Source: an uncultured Christensenella sp.
GTDB taxonomy: Bacteria; Bacillota; Clostridia; Christensenellales; Pumilibacteraceae
Length of the DNA: 64,000 nucleotides
Assembly: GCA_910585955.1 (NCBI GenBank)
Contig: CAJUGC010000003.1
Span: 158,277-222,276, forward strand
Reading direction: 5' to 3'
Part shown: positions 1-8,128 of the stretch, one piece after another
Layout: each line of letters starts with the position of its first letter
Numbering within the stretch: the first letter of the stretch is position 1
Notes under the pieces: generated by a model
Told to the model about the DNA's origin: nothing
Seen by the model: the letters and a program-made list of their open reading frames with translations, nothing else
Database searches by the model: none
Translations under genes and position numbers: made by a program

Positions 1-130
1 ACGTATCCTGCACGCCTTCTACTTTTACCGAGCCTCCGTAGGAGTTGTCGCCGCAACCGGCAAACGCAAATACGCTCAATGCGAGCGTAAGCGCGAGAAT
101 TATAGATATTATAATGTTTTTCTTCTTCAT
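1..130 (-). CDS. Lipoprotein, N-terminal part (runs off the left edge)
   Basis: Only the first 43 codons are in the window, reading leftwards from an ATG at 130. They encode a classic lipoprotein signal: MKKKN, a hydrophobic stretch of about 18 residues, then a lipobox FAGC at residues 23-26, followed by a Gly/Ser-rich start of the mature protein. A ribosome site GGAG lies 6 nt before the ATG and a consensus promoter lies at 162-191. The mature domain is outside the window, so no function can be given. The gene is not present among long ORFs because it is truncated. Confidence 0.75.
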   Translation of the reverse strand, partial: MKKKNIIISIILALTLALSVFAFAGCGDNSYGGSVKVEGVQDT

Positions 131-161
131 CTTTTACTCCGATTTACAAACTGCAACAGTT

Positions 162-191
162 AGTATACTATAAAACCGGTGCGTCTGTCAA
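162..191 (-). promoter_or_regulatory. Sigma-A promoter for the left-edge lipoprotein
   Basis: On the minus strand TTGACA (191-186), an 18-nt spacer and TATACT (167-162) match the sigma-A consensus closely. Predicted start is near 155, leaving a short leader of about 25 nt before the ATG at 130. Confidence 0.75.
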
Positions 192-245
192 ATACTTTTG
201 TCACTTATAAGAATTATGTCCTCTTTGCACTCCGTTAAACAAGCT

Positions 246-2540
246 TTACGGCTTCGCTTTGAGCGTAATCTTGGCAGAAAGCAGTCCCTCGCCCGTAGCC
301 TTGACGACTATCTTGCCCTCGCCCGTAGCCTTGATCGCCATAAGCGCTTTGCCCTCGTATACGGGAATGGTCTTTACCGACGCGGGAAGGGTAAGATACG
401 GATCGGCGTTTCCCATCGCAAACAGTTCGCCGTCGCCCGAAACGGAGACTTCCACGCTCCTCTGCGCGCGCGGAACTTTGCGTCCCTCTTTGTCCGTCAC
501 CGCAACTTCGACGAACTTCATATTGCTTTCAGAAAGAACAATATTCTTGCTGTCGCACTCGAGCCTCAAAGCTTTGGGCGACGACACGCTTTCTATAGAG
601 GTCCGACAGAACTCGCTTCCCTTACGGAAAGACACGGCTTCGAGTTTTCCCGGATAATAATTTATGCGGAAAGTCGCAACATACTTGTTTATCTTGCCCG
701 CAAGTTTTCTTCCCACGAGTTTACCGTCGAGATAAAGCGCGACAACGTCGCCGCCCGTATAAACTTTTACCGTAACGGGTCTGCCGAGATGTCTCGGCCA
801 ATACCAACTCGCTTTCGGCGCGCCCTCGTCGTTCTCGACGTCGGGGTCTACGACGACTATAGCCGACTTATTTTTTCTTCCCATGCAAATCTCGCGGTAA
901 AAACTGCGGCTCTTTCTCGAAAGCGTAAGATCGATGTCCGCGTCGCTTGTGCAACGTCCTCCGCAGTAACCGTCGCTTTCCTCTCCGCCGCCGAGGCTGT
1001 CTATCGCAGGGCATACAAACTCGCCGAGCACACCGCTGCGCTTGCATTCGCCGATAGCGTCGAACGCCTTATCGGGACGGGACGCTATACCCAAAATCTT
1101 ATTTGCGGAAAGAGGCGCGTCGCTCAAATAACGCTGGTACAGAAAAGCGTAACCGCTGACGTCGCCGACGGCAAACCAATCCGCCGTGAGGTCGCGGAAC
1201 ATACTCTTTTCTCGCGAAAGGGACAACATTCCGCCCTCGCTCTTTTCGGCGGAATTTATCCTTTCGGACCTAACGCCGAGCCTTAACATTTCCTCTCTCG
1301 TCGGTGCTGTTTCCTTTGCGGACGCTACGATAAAACGCGAATCGTCCAAATTTTCGATTAGCTCCGCTATCTCTTTTCCGAGACGCGCGCCCTTACCCCT
1401 GCCGTAACTTTCGGGAGGACAGTCGCCCAAACCGTAGCCGATTACGCAAGGGTGCTTGCGAAGAGTCTTTACGCTCGATTCGACTATACGTCTGAAATCG
1501 CGCTCAAACCAAAGATGTCCGTCGCCCGCCGATTTCGGCTGCTCGAGCGCGTCGAAAATATCGACGATACACATAAGCCCCGTTCTGTCGAGTGCGGTCA
1601 GCGCACTCTCTGCGGGAACGCCGATATATCTCACGACATTGAAACCGCTGTCCTTGAGAACCCGAGCTTTACGCATTTCGGCGGAAAGCGGAGAACTGCA
1701 ACCTATTATACCGTTGTCATGAGAAACAACAGCGCCGTTCAAGAAAGTCGGAATCTTTCCGAAAACAAAACCGTCGTCGTTGATTTCGCATTTTCTTATT
1801 CCGAGCGGCGCGCTCGCAAAATCAAGTTCGGAATCATCGCTCGTAAGCGTAAGAGTCAAATTATACAGATAGGCGTCCGAAATGCTCCACTCGAAGCGAC
1901 GCATCATCTTAAGCGGCAACGTAACGCGTTTTTTGGAATGCGCTCGTATTTTGAATTTGCGGACGCGCCTGCCCACTCTGCGCATTTTCGCGTTTAGGGT
2001 CTGAGCCGAAAGCGCAAACGAACGGGCTTTATCGCCGTCGTTCGTAATGTCGGCATGAACCGTAAGTTGCGCTCGGCTGTCGTCGGCGTCGGTCGTAACA
2101 AAAACACCGTCGGGGTCGATATACAGCGAATCGCTCGCCCAAAGGAGACGCACTCCGCCGCCGAGCCCGAGACCCGTATAATCAGCCGAGCGATCGAACG
2201 AAAGAAAGGACAGCGTAACCTTTTGCGTCGTGCCCGCATATTCGGACACATCGACGAGGTACTTGGACGGATCGGTGATCGTCGCCACACAGTCCGCGCC
2301 TATATACACGTCTAAAACCGCCCTTGCTCCCTCTATTTCGAGCCACGCTTTAAACGCGTGCGGAAAATCCACGACGCGCTCGGCGACAAGTTTTTCGCTG
2401 CGGTAAAAGCCGTTCGAACTCCCCCCGACAGAGTAATCTCTCTGTCGGAACACGAGTTCGTCGTGAGGAAAATCCAAACGCTTTTCCTCGCCGTCGCCGC
2501 CTTTTACTTTCCAATTGTCGTTTATCTGTAGAAAGTTCAT
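246..2540 (-). CDS. GH2-family (beta-galactosidase-like) protein, probably catalytically inactive
   Basis: A 764-residue protein with the layout of glycoside hydrolase family 2: sugar-binding jelly-roll at about 1-135, Ig-like domain 140-250, TIM-barrel-like region 255-525, then two C-terminal beta domains (SWYWPRHLGRPVTVKVYT near 580 and an Ig-like domain near 660-764). Barrel landmarks remain, for example RKHPCVIGYGLGD (361-373) and GEFVCPAIDSLGG (506-518). The family's acid/base site is normally LGNE after HPS; here it reads LGDC (371-374), and the segment before GEFVW that normally supplies the nucleophile reads LGIASRP (483-489) with no glutamate. It has no signal peptide. Start ATG at 2540 follows AAGGA at good distance and a strong promoter. 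The family call is secure; loss of activity is my inference from alignment by eye. Confidence 0.8.
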   Translation of the reverse strand: MNFLQINDNWKVKGGDGEEKRLDFPHDELVFRQRDYSVGGSSNGFYRSEKLVAERVVDFPHAFKAWLEIEGARAVLDVYIGADCVATITDPSKYLVDVSEYAGTTQKVTLSFLSFDRSADYTGLGLGGGVRLLWASDSLYIDPDGVFVTTDADDSRAQLTVHADITNDGDKARSFALSAQTLNAKMRRVGRRVRKFKIRAHSKKRVTLPLKMMRRFEWSISDAYLYNLTLTLTSDDSELDFASAPLGIRKCEINDDGFVFGKIPTFLNGAVVSHDNGIIGCSSPLSAEMRKARVLKDSGFNVVRYIGVPAESALTALDRTGLMCIVDIFDALEQPKSAGDGHLWFERDFRRIVESSVKTLRKHPCVIGYGLGDCPPESYGRGKGARLGKEIAELIENLDDSRFIVASAKETAPTREEMLRLGVRSERINSAEKSEGGMLSLSREKSMFRDLTADWFAVGDVSGYAFLYQRYLSDAPLSANKILGIASRPDKAFDAIGECKRSGVLGEFVCPAIDSLGGGEESDGYCGGRCTSDADIDLTLSRKSRSFYREICMGRKNKSAIVVVDPDVENDEGAPKASWYWPRHLGRPVTVKVYTGGDVVALYLDGKLVGRKLAGKINKYVATFRINYYPGKLEAVSFRKGSEFCRTSIESVSSPKALRLECDSKNIVLSESNMKFVEVAVTDKEGRKVPRAQRSVEVSVSGDGELFAMGNADPYLTLPASVKTIPVYEGKALMAIKATGEGKIVVKATGEGLLSAKITLKAKP

Positions 2541-2575
2541 CTCTCGTCCTTAAACATAAAATAATCTCTCGTAAC

Positions 2576-2604
2576 ATTATAGCAATTTTATGAACCAAAA
2601 GCAA
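2576..2604 (-). promoter_or_regulatory. Sigma-A promoter of the GH2-like gene
   Basis: Minus-strand TTGCTT (2604-2599), 17-nt spacer, TATAAT (2581-2576). Transcription would start near 2569 and run into the GH2-like gene at 2540. Confidence 0.75.
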
Positions 2605-2723
2605 GCATATTGCCGCTATATTTTAAATACGCGGCTGTAAGGCGGACAAAAAACCTCCTTTTGCGCACGATTCGAAAAAAGCGTCCGCGATATGTTCGCA
2701 CACGCTTTTTACGTTTCGTGATT

Positions 2724-4043
2724 TTATTCGCCGTCGATACTGTCTCCCGTTACGGCATCCTGATATATGAGCCAATATCCGTCTTTGGTAGGCTCTTTTT
2801 CGTCGAGCGGAAGCCACTGACAGTATCCGTCAAGCTCCTCGGGCGGCTGCGGCGTATATCGCGAAGGCACGGCGTAACAGATATAATCCGGTTTGCCTAT
2901 AAGCCCCACGCAATAGTACTTGTCGGAATCCTCAATGCTTATGCGCACGAATTTTGAAGCGGGCAACAGTTTTTCTATCGATTCCTCTCGCGGATTGTCC
3001 TCGATGAGAGCGTCGAGCTTTTGCTTGTTGCGCTCGTAAAAATTCAATTTAGGCGCGGCAGACTCCTTCAATGCGCGCTCGCTTGCGGCAACGTCGGTCT
3101 TGGGCGCGACGGGAATATCCTCGTCCCCTGCGTCTTTTGTAAGTCTGCGCACGGCGTCCGCGGGCTTTGACGCCTCTTTGACGGCAGACTGCGGTTCAAA
3201 GCCGCCGGAGCCGCGTCTCAAAATTTCGTCGCGATAACCGTATAAAAACTTGGCGTACCGCGTAGGAGCGGCGCTCACCGCGGCGGCTGTTTCTCCAAGT
3301 GCGGCGCCGTGACTGTCCGCCGACTCTTCCGCTGTTTTGCCCGATTCGTCCAAAGCTTCGGGGAATTGCCCGACGACGTTTGATTCTTCACATTCCGACG
3401 CTTTCTCGGATTTATCGAGCGAGCATTTTTCCGCGCCGAGCAGCGGCAAACTCATACTTTCGTCCTCGTCGAGCTCGAACCGCGAAGACAACAGACCGCC
3501 GCCGAGTTCGGCAAGGCGCGCCTGTTCCTTATCTATGGTCTTTCTCGTCGAATAGATATTGGAGTAATAATTGACCTTTGCTATCGCTCCGTCGTCATAG
3601 TCGCCGTTCACGGGAAAAAGGCTCAGGATTTTTTCCTCACCCGCCTTTTCGCCCGCACTTTCCTGCGTGCCGATATCCAATGTCTTCTGCGATTCAAAGC
3701 CATTTATCTTTCCTCTTACCATATCGCATAAGTTGCTCTGCCACATTCTCTTTTCGCCGTCAGTTCCGTACAGCTCGACGTCCAGCCCTTTCGCACCCGC
3801 CGTAACCACGGCGACGTGCGCAGGCATGAGCGCAGCCCCGCCGAGGTCGTACTTCCCGCCTGCCGTCATGGGAAAAACGAGCACAGCGTCCGATATGAAA
3901 ACAAAATACCTGTGCCCGCGACTGTAATCGAGACCGCCTGCCGACACCTGCGCAAACGAACCGTAAGCGTTGCGCTCGGCAACGACCGCCCCCTTCGCTC
4001 CGTTTCGTCCCGTCATAATAAACAACTTTTTCACAAACTTCAT
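2724..4043 (-). CDS. Conserved hypothetical protein with Tyr/Trp-rich C-terminal domain
   Basis: 439 residues from the ATG at 4043, chosen over an upstream TTG (4058) because GAGAGG sits 7-8 nt before it. The N-terminal 100 residues (MKFVKKLFIM) are beta-rich and contain repeated short hydrophobic strands; the centre (about 140-330) is acidic, low complexity and probably disordered. The last 80 residues hold a compact module with PDYICYAVPSRY, PPEELDGYCQWLPL and DGYWLIYQDAVTG. I recall similar C-terminal modules in uncharacterised clostridial proteins, but know no function. No signal peptide or membrane segment is visible. It stands alone between the GH2-like gene and the CvpA-like gene. Confidence 0.6.
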   Translation of the reverse strand: MKFVKKLFIMTGRNGAKGAVVAERNAYGSFAQVSAGGLDYSRGHRYFVFISDAVLVFPMTAGGKYDLGGAALMPAHVAVVTAGAKGLDVELYGTDGEKRMWQSNLCDMVRGKINGFESQKTLDIGTQESAGEKAGEEKILSLFPVNGDYDDGAIAKVNYYSNIYSTRKTIDKEQARLAELGGGLLSSRFELDEDESMSLPLLGAEKCSLDKSEKASECEESNVVGQFPEALDESGKTAEESADSHGAALGETAAAVSAAPTRYAKFLYGYRDEILRRGSGGFEPQSAVKEASKPADAVRRLTKDAGDEDIPVAPKTDVAASERALKESAAPKLNFYERNKQKLDALIEDNPREESIEKLLPASKFVRISIEDSDKYYCVGLIGKPDYICYAVPSRYTPQPPEELDGYCQWLPLDEKEPTKDGYWLIYQDAVTGDSIDGE

Positions 4044-4192
4044 AGCTTTGCCTCTCAAACGTCGAATCTATCGGCGGCTTTTACGTTTAAAGTCCCCGCA
4101 ATAGAATTATACAGATATTTATATGTCGTAATTGCGCAAAAATTGACACCGCCGCGATTTTTAAGAGGAATGTTCGACTTTTTGAAGCAAAA

Positions 4193-4223
4193 AGAAACCG
4201 CGGCACGAAGATCCGCGGTTTCT
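4193..4223 (-). terminator. Intrinsic terminator after the CvpA-like gene
   Basis: An 11-bp perfect stem (AGAAACCGCGG with its complement, loop 9 nt) is followed on the minus strand by TTTTTGC. It lies 30 nt beyond the stop codon at 4253. Confidence 0.75.
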
Positions 4224-4252
4224 CTGTTTTAATAAATTTACGATAAAAGAAT

Positions 4253-5512
4253 TTAAGTCGCGTCGTCCACCGCGTAGGTATACGCTTCGTCGAGACGGTC
4301 GAGATCGGGCTCGACTTCGAGTCCGCCGAAGTCTACTTTTCCGAAGACGGCAACGCAATCGGGATCCGACATAATACTTTTGATATTCGCGAAATCTATA
4401 TAAATCTCATTCTCGATTATCAAAAGCTGTTCTTGATCGTCTGTGGAATGATAGCGGGCGAGATCGTTCGTCAAGATAAAAAGCGCCTTGTAGAGATTGC
4501 CCGCATTTTCTCCGCCTTTTACAAGCGCGGCTACGTTTTCGATACTTTGCTTTTCTATCTCCGCACCGTTCTTTATATTTGCGGACGCGGTTTCAAAGGT
4601 GTTCTTGAGACCGTTTACCCAGGGATCGAACATCGCGTCCTCTCCGAAAAGAGCGTTTCCGAAAAGTCCGCCCTTGTCTACGAGCGCGTTATCCGCAAAG
4701 TTCGTTACGTCTTCCGCAGATGTGTCTTCGCCCGCGGGATCGTCGGGTTCTTCTTCGCGAAGTCCCGTCATTCTCAAAAGCTTGTTGTAATAGTTCTCGT
4801 TCGACGTAATCTTACCCGAAAGCGCGTAGACCTGCGTCGCTATGGGACGCGCGAGCACGCTCTGATCTATATCCGCGGTTATCTGTCCCATGAAATTGAA
4901 CGGCGTCATAAAGCCGACTATCAGTAAGAGTACGCAACTGAAAAGTACGCCGCGTGCCGCTCCGAGCAGGAAACCTCCGAGGCGCTCGAGCGCGCCCTTC
5001 TTCTTGTCGGGGTTGATGAGCGACTTCAAGAACAACACGAGAAGGGTCATTATTATTCTTATTACTATAAAGAGCGCTACGCCGACCATAACTTCGAAAA
5101 GTCCGCCCGCCATTGCAAGAGCTATGCCCTCGCCGACCGAAAGCGCAGACGCCGATATGGTCGTGTTCGTCAGCACGCCTATAAACGGCGACACGATCGC
5201 CGCGACTACGCCGTCTCCGAGCGCCGTTCTTATCTGAGCCTCGGTAGCCGAACTTTCGAGAGCCAACAGTTCTTCGGGCAACATTCCCTTGAAGAACCCG
5301 AATAAACTGAATCCCTCCGAACCTGCCACAAAGTTGCCGAGCGCCGGAACGTCCAACAGAGCCTCCGCCACAACGCGCGCTATGAGCATCGAGACGAGTA
5401 TGGATACAAACCATCCGCAAAACGTGACGAGAGATTTGAAAAATCCCTTCCATAGTCCGATGAGCGCCATAAGCACAACAAGCACTATAATTACTATATC
5501 CGCTATTGACAT
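4253..5512 (-). CDS. CvpA family membrane protein with long extra C-terminal region
   Basis: 419 residues. The first 200 carry four hydrophobic segments (about 5-25, 30-50, 118-160, 190-210) with the start MSIADIVIIVLVVLMALIGL typical of the CvpA/colicin V production family. Family members are usually about 160-200 residues; here a further 210 hydrophilic residues follow, with acidic stretches and no repeats I recognise, probably outside the membrane. Biochemical role of the family is not settled; links to colicin V export and to envelope integrity are known. A terminator follows at 4193-4223. The gene is divergent from the spore protease gene, with a 65-nt gap between them. Confidence 0.75.
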   Translation of the reverse strand: MSIADIVIIVLVVLMALIGLWKGFFKSLVTFCGWFVSILVSMLIARVVAEALLDVPALGNFVAGSEGFSLFGFFKGMLPEELLALESSATEAQIRTALGDGVVAAIVSPFIGVLTNTTISASALSVGEGIALAMAGGLFEVMVGVALFIVIRIIMTLLVLFLKSLINPDKKKGALERLGGFLLGAARGVLFSCVLLLIVGFMTPFNFMGQITADIDQSVLARPIATQVYALSGKITSNENYYNKLLRMTGLREEEPDDPAGEDTSAEDVTNFADNALVDKGGLFGNALFGEDAMFDPWVNGLKNTFETASANIKNGAEIEKQSIENVAALVKGGENAGNLYKALFILTNDLARYHSTDDQEQLLIIENEIYIDFANIKSIMSDPDCVAVFGKVDFGGLEVEPDLDRLDEAYTYAVDDAT

Positions 5513-5577
5513 TACCTTTTGAATCCTCCGTTCTTTTTAACGTATACTATTGTTGCCACGCGGTCATAATTTAAACC

Positions 5578-6129
5578 ATGTTTAAAGTATTTCTTGATGA
5601 TTATGACTGTGCAGAGCGCATAAGAACCGAACTTAAATCTCTTTTGTTCACTCCTCCCGTCTTTCTTTGCATAGGCTCGGACAGAGTGACCGGCGACAGC
5701 CTCGGACCTATTATAGGCGAACTGCTCGAAACGGCGGCTCCCGTTTACGGCAATCTCGTTTGCCCCGTGACTGCGCTGAACCTCGTTACGGTAGCGCGCA
5801 AGGTGCGCGTCAACCACCCCGATCGCCAGATTATCGCCGTAGACAGCGCCGTAGGCACTCACGCCGACATAGGCAGCATACGCGTATTTGCAGGCGGCTT
5901 GCGGGCGGGCGAAGCCATGGGCAAGAACCTTCCCGAAGTGGGCGACGTATCCATAACCGCAACCGTTTGCGCAAAGTCCGCAAAAGCTCTTTCGTCCGTG
6001 CGGCTCGGACTTGTATACCGTCTCGCGCGGGTCATCGCAATGGCTTTGAAAGACGTATGCAAAGATAAAAACGCGGGATATGCAAAGCACGCACACCGTT
6101 TTATTTCGGATATAACGAGCCCGCTCTGA
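5578..6129 (+). CDS. yyaC: YyaC-type spore protease-like protein (DUF1256)
   Basis: 183 residues matching the spore protease YyaC/DUF1256 family, related to the germination protease GPR fold. Visible family landmarks are CIGSDRVTGDSLGP (about 31-44), the segment AVDSAVGTHADIG (about 88-100) and the late GDVSITATVC. This is one of the few sporulation markers in the window and argues for an endospore-forming host. I see no good ribosome site before the ATG at 5578 (only AAATTTAAACC), so translation may be weak or start choice uncertain. A bidirectional terminator follows at 6193-6231. Confidence 0.85.
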   Translation: MFKVFLDDYDCAERIRTELKSLLFTPPVFLCIGSDRVTGDSLGPIIGELLETAAPVYGNLVCPVTALNLVTVARKVRVNHPDRQIIAVDSAVGTHADIGSIRVFAGGLRAGEAMGKNLPEVGDVSITATVCAKSAKALSSVRLGLVYRLARVIAMALKDVCKDKNAGYAKHAHRFISDITSPL

Positions 6130-6192
6130 CAATACCATTTTAACAGCGCAAAGTGAAAGTTTTATTACACGAACATTAGAAACAGATTAAAA

Positions 6193-6231
6193 AATGCGGC
6201 AAGCCCCAAACTCTTCGCCGCATTGTTTTTT
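6193..6231. terminator. Bidirectional intrinsic terminator between yyaC and the ABC exporter operon
   Basis: AATGCGGC (6193-6200) pairs with GCCGCATT (6217-6224). GTTTTTT follows on the plus strand and a T-run of six on the minus strand, so it can end both yyaC and the ABC operon, whose stop codon is at 6239. Confidence 0.8.
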
Positions 6232-6238
6232 CGCGCCT

Positions 6239-8128
6239 TTAAACTTTTGCTCCTTCGATCCTCTCGCGGTGCGCCTGAAGCTCGTAAAGCCGACTGTATT
6301 GCCCTTTCGTTTCGAGGAGCTTTTTATGCGTTCCCTGTTCGACTATCTCTCCGTGCGACAAAACGATTATGTTGTCCGCGTTTCGAATGGTGGAAAGTCT
6401 GTGCGCTACGATAAGCATGGTGCCGATGTTCATCATCTTTCCGAGAGAATCCTGTATCAGCGCTTCGCTTTCCGTATCGATGTTCGCCGTCGCTTCGTCG
6501 AGTATCATTACGGACGGCTTGTGAACCACGGTACGCGCGAACGAAAGAAGCTGCCGTTGCCCTGCGGAAAAATTGTTGCCGCGCTCGCGCACGGGAGAAT
6601 CGAGTCCTCCTTCGAGTTTATCTATAAACGTCGATGCGTTCACATAATCGCAGGCACGACGCACTTCTTCGTCGGGTATATCGTCCCTGAGGACGATGTT
6701 GCTTCTTACCGTTCCCGAAAACAGAAATACGTCCTGAAGCATTTGCCCGAAGTGCTTGCGGAGCGATGCGATTTTTATCTTTTTTATATCTGTGCCGTCG
6801 ATTAAAATCTGTCCTTTTTGAATGTCGTAATTGCGGCATATAAGCGAAAGTATCGTGGTCTTACCCGAGCCCGTCGCGCCTACGAAAGCCACGGTGTCGT
6901 TCGCATTCACCTTAAACGACACGCCCTTCAGCACCCATTCGCCATCGACATACGAAAACCATACGTCGCGAAATTCTATCTCGCCCCTAACGCTTTCGAG
7001 TTCTTCCGCGCCTTCTTCGTCAACAACGGTAGGCTCCGTGTCCATAACGGTAAAGATCTTTTCCGCCGAAGCAAACGCCGACTGAAGCCAATTGAACTGC
7101 TCAGCGAGGCTCTGAATGGGATTGAAGAACTTGGAAATATACATATAGAACGTGACTATGATCTCGCTCGTCAGCGTCTGTCCGAGAAAAGACACATCGT
7201 CGATATAGCCCTTGCCGCCAAGAAACAGCAGGCACAGCACTGAGGAAATATACAGCATATAGACGACGGGACGGAAAATGCCGAAAACGAAGATCTGACG
7301 CTGTTTGGCGGAAGCAAGTCTTAGGTTCTTTTCCGAAAACTCGCTCATCTTTTTGTCCTCGCGGTTGAATATCTGCGTGATCTTCATGCCCGAAAGGTTT
7401 TCGGAAAGGAACGTGTTGATATCGGTCGTGCCGTCCTTTACTTTTCTGTACGCTCTGCGCGAAAACTTCCTGAATACGACTGTAAACAGTACGACAAACG
7501 GCACGAAGCACAGCACCATCAGCGTAAGTTCGTAATTTATACAGAGCATGGCGACGAGAACGCCGACTATGACGAAACAGTTTTTTATAAGATTCACGAG
7601 AATGTTCGTGAACAGCATGGAAATCGCGTTCGTGTCGTTCGTCACGCGCGTAACGAGCTTGCCTACGGGAATGGAATTCAGCTGCGCGTGAGAAAGGCTT
7701 TCGATGTGCGTAAACAGATCCTCTCTCAGACGCGAGAGGATTTTCTGTCCCGTTTTTTGCAACACTATCGCCTGAAAGTATGTACTCGCGAGCGATATAA
7801 GCAATATTCCGGCATAAACGCCGACTATGATAAAGAGCCGCGTAAGAGCAAAATCTCCCTTTACCATACCTTCGATATATCCTATCAAAAGAGGCGAAAC
7901 TATATCGTAAGCTATGGAAAACACCATACACAGCCCGACGAAAACAAAACTCCCCGCATACGGCTTCGCATATTTCAAAAGTCGCTTTATGAGTTCTCCG
8001 TCCTTCATCGCACGGTCAAAACCTATCGCTTCTTTTTTGTTCTTTATACAGGCATATGCAAAGACGAATATAACGGATAAAACGCCGAGAACCGCACCGA
8101 TTACCAAAAGAGGATAAAATTCACGCAT
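6239..8128 (-). CDS. ABC transporter, fused permease and ATPase (exporter subunit B)
   Basis: 629 residues: an extra hydrophobic helix at 5-28, a six-helix exporter membrane domain (about 45-340), then the ATPase domain. Walker A GATGSGKTT (417-425), signature FSAGQ (520-524), Walker B VMILDE (540-545, with the catalytic Glu) and the switch histidine H576 are all present. Its signature has A instead of the canonical second G (SAGQ for SGGQ). The start overlaps the upstream partner by 8 nt with GGAGGGGAG as ribosome site, so the two are translationally coupled and should form a heterodimer (BmrCD / TM287-288 type). Substrate is unknown; multidrug or peptide export is likely. This subunit carries the intact Walker B site. 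Confidence 0.9.
   Translation of the reverse strand: MREFYPLLVIGAVLGVLSVIFVFAYACIKNKKEAIGFDRAMKDGELIKRLLKYAKPYAGSFVFVGLCMVFSIAYDIVSPLLIGYIEGMVKGDFALTRLFIIVGVYAGILLISLASTYFQAIVLQKTGQKILSRLREDLFTHIESLSHAQLNSIPVGKLVTRVTNDTNAISMLFTNILVNLIKNCFVIVGVLVAMLCINYELTLMVLCFVPFVVLFTVVFRKFSRRAYRKVKDGTTDINTFLSENLSGMKITQIFNREDKKMSEFSEKNLRLASAKQRQIFVFGIFRPVVYMLYISSVLCLLFLGGKGYIDDVSFLGQTLTSEIIVTFYMYISKFFNPIQSLAEQFNWLQSAFASAEKIFTVMDTEPTVVDEEGAEELESVRGEIEFRDVWFSYVDGEWVLKGVSFKVNANDTVAFVGATGSGKTTILSLICRNYDIQKGQILIDGTDIKKIKIASLRKHFGQMLQDVFLFSGTVRSNIVLRDDIPDEEVRRACDYVNASTFIDKLEGGLDSPVRERGNNFSAGQRQLLSFARTVVHKPSVMILDEATANIDTESEALIQDSLGKMMNIGTMLIVAHRLSTIRNADNIIVLSHGEIVEQGTHKKLLETKGQYSRLYELQAHRERIEGAKV

Noticed and set aside
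198..1286. Long plus-strand open frame of 362 codons opposite the GH2-like gene
   Set aside because: It lies wholly antisense to a gene with clear family motifs, has no ribosome site and no recognisable sequence. Similar antisense frames over the ABC genes (8208-9872), the GH3 gene (11348-13069) and the dipeptidase (47637-48845) have the same cause: codon usage that leaves the opposite strand free of stops.
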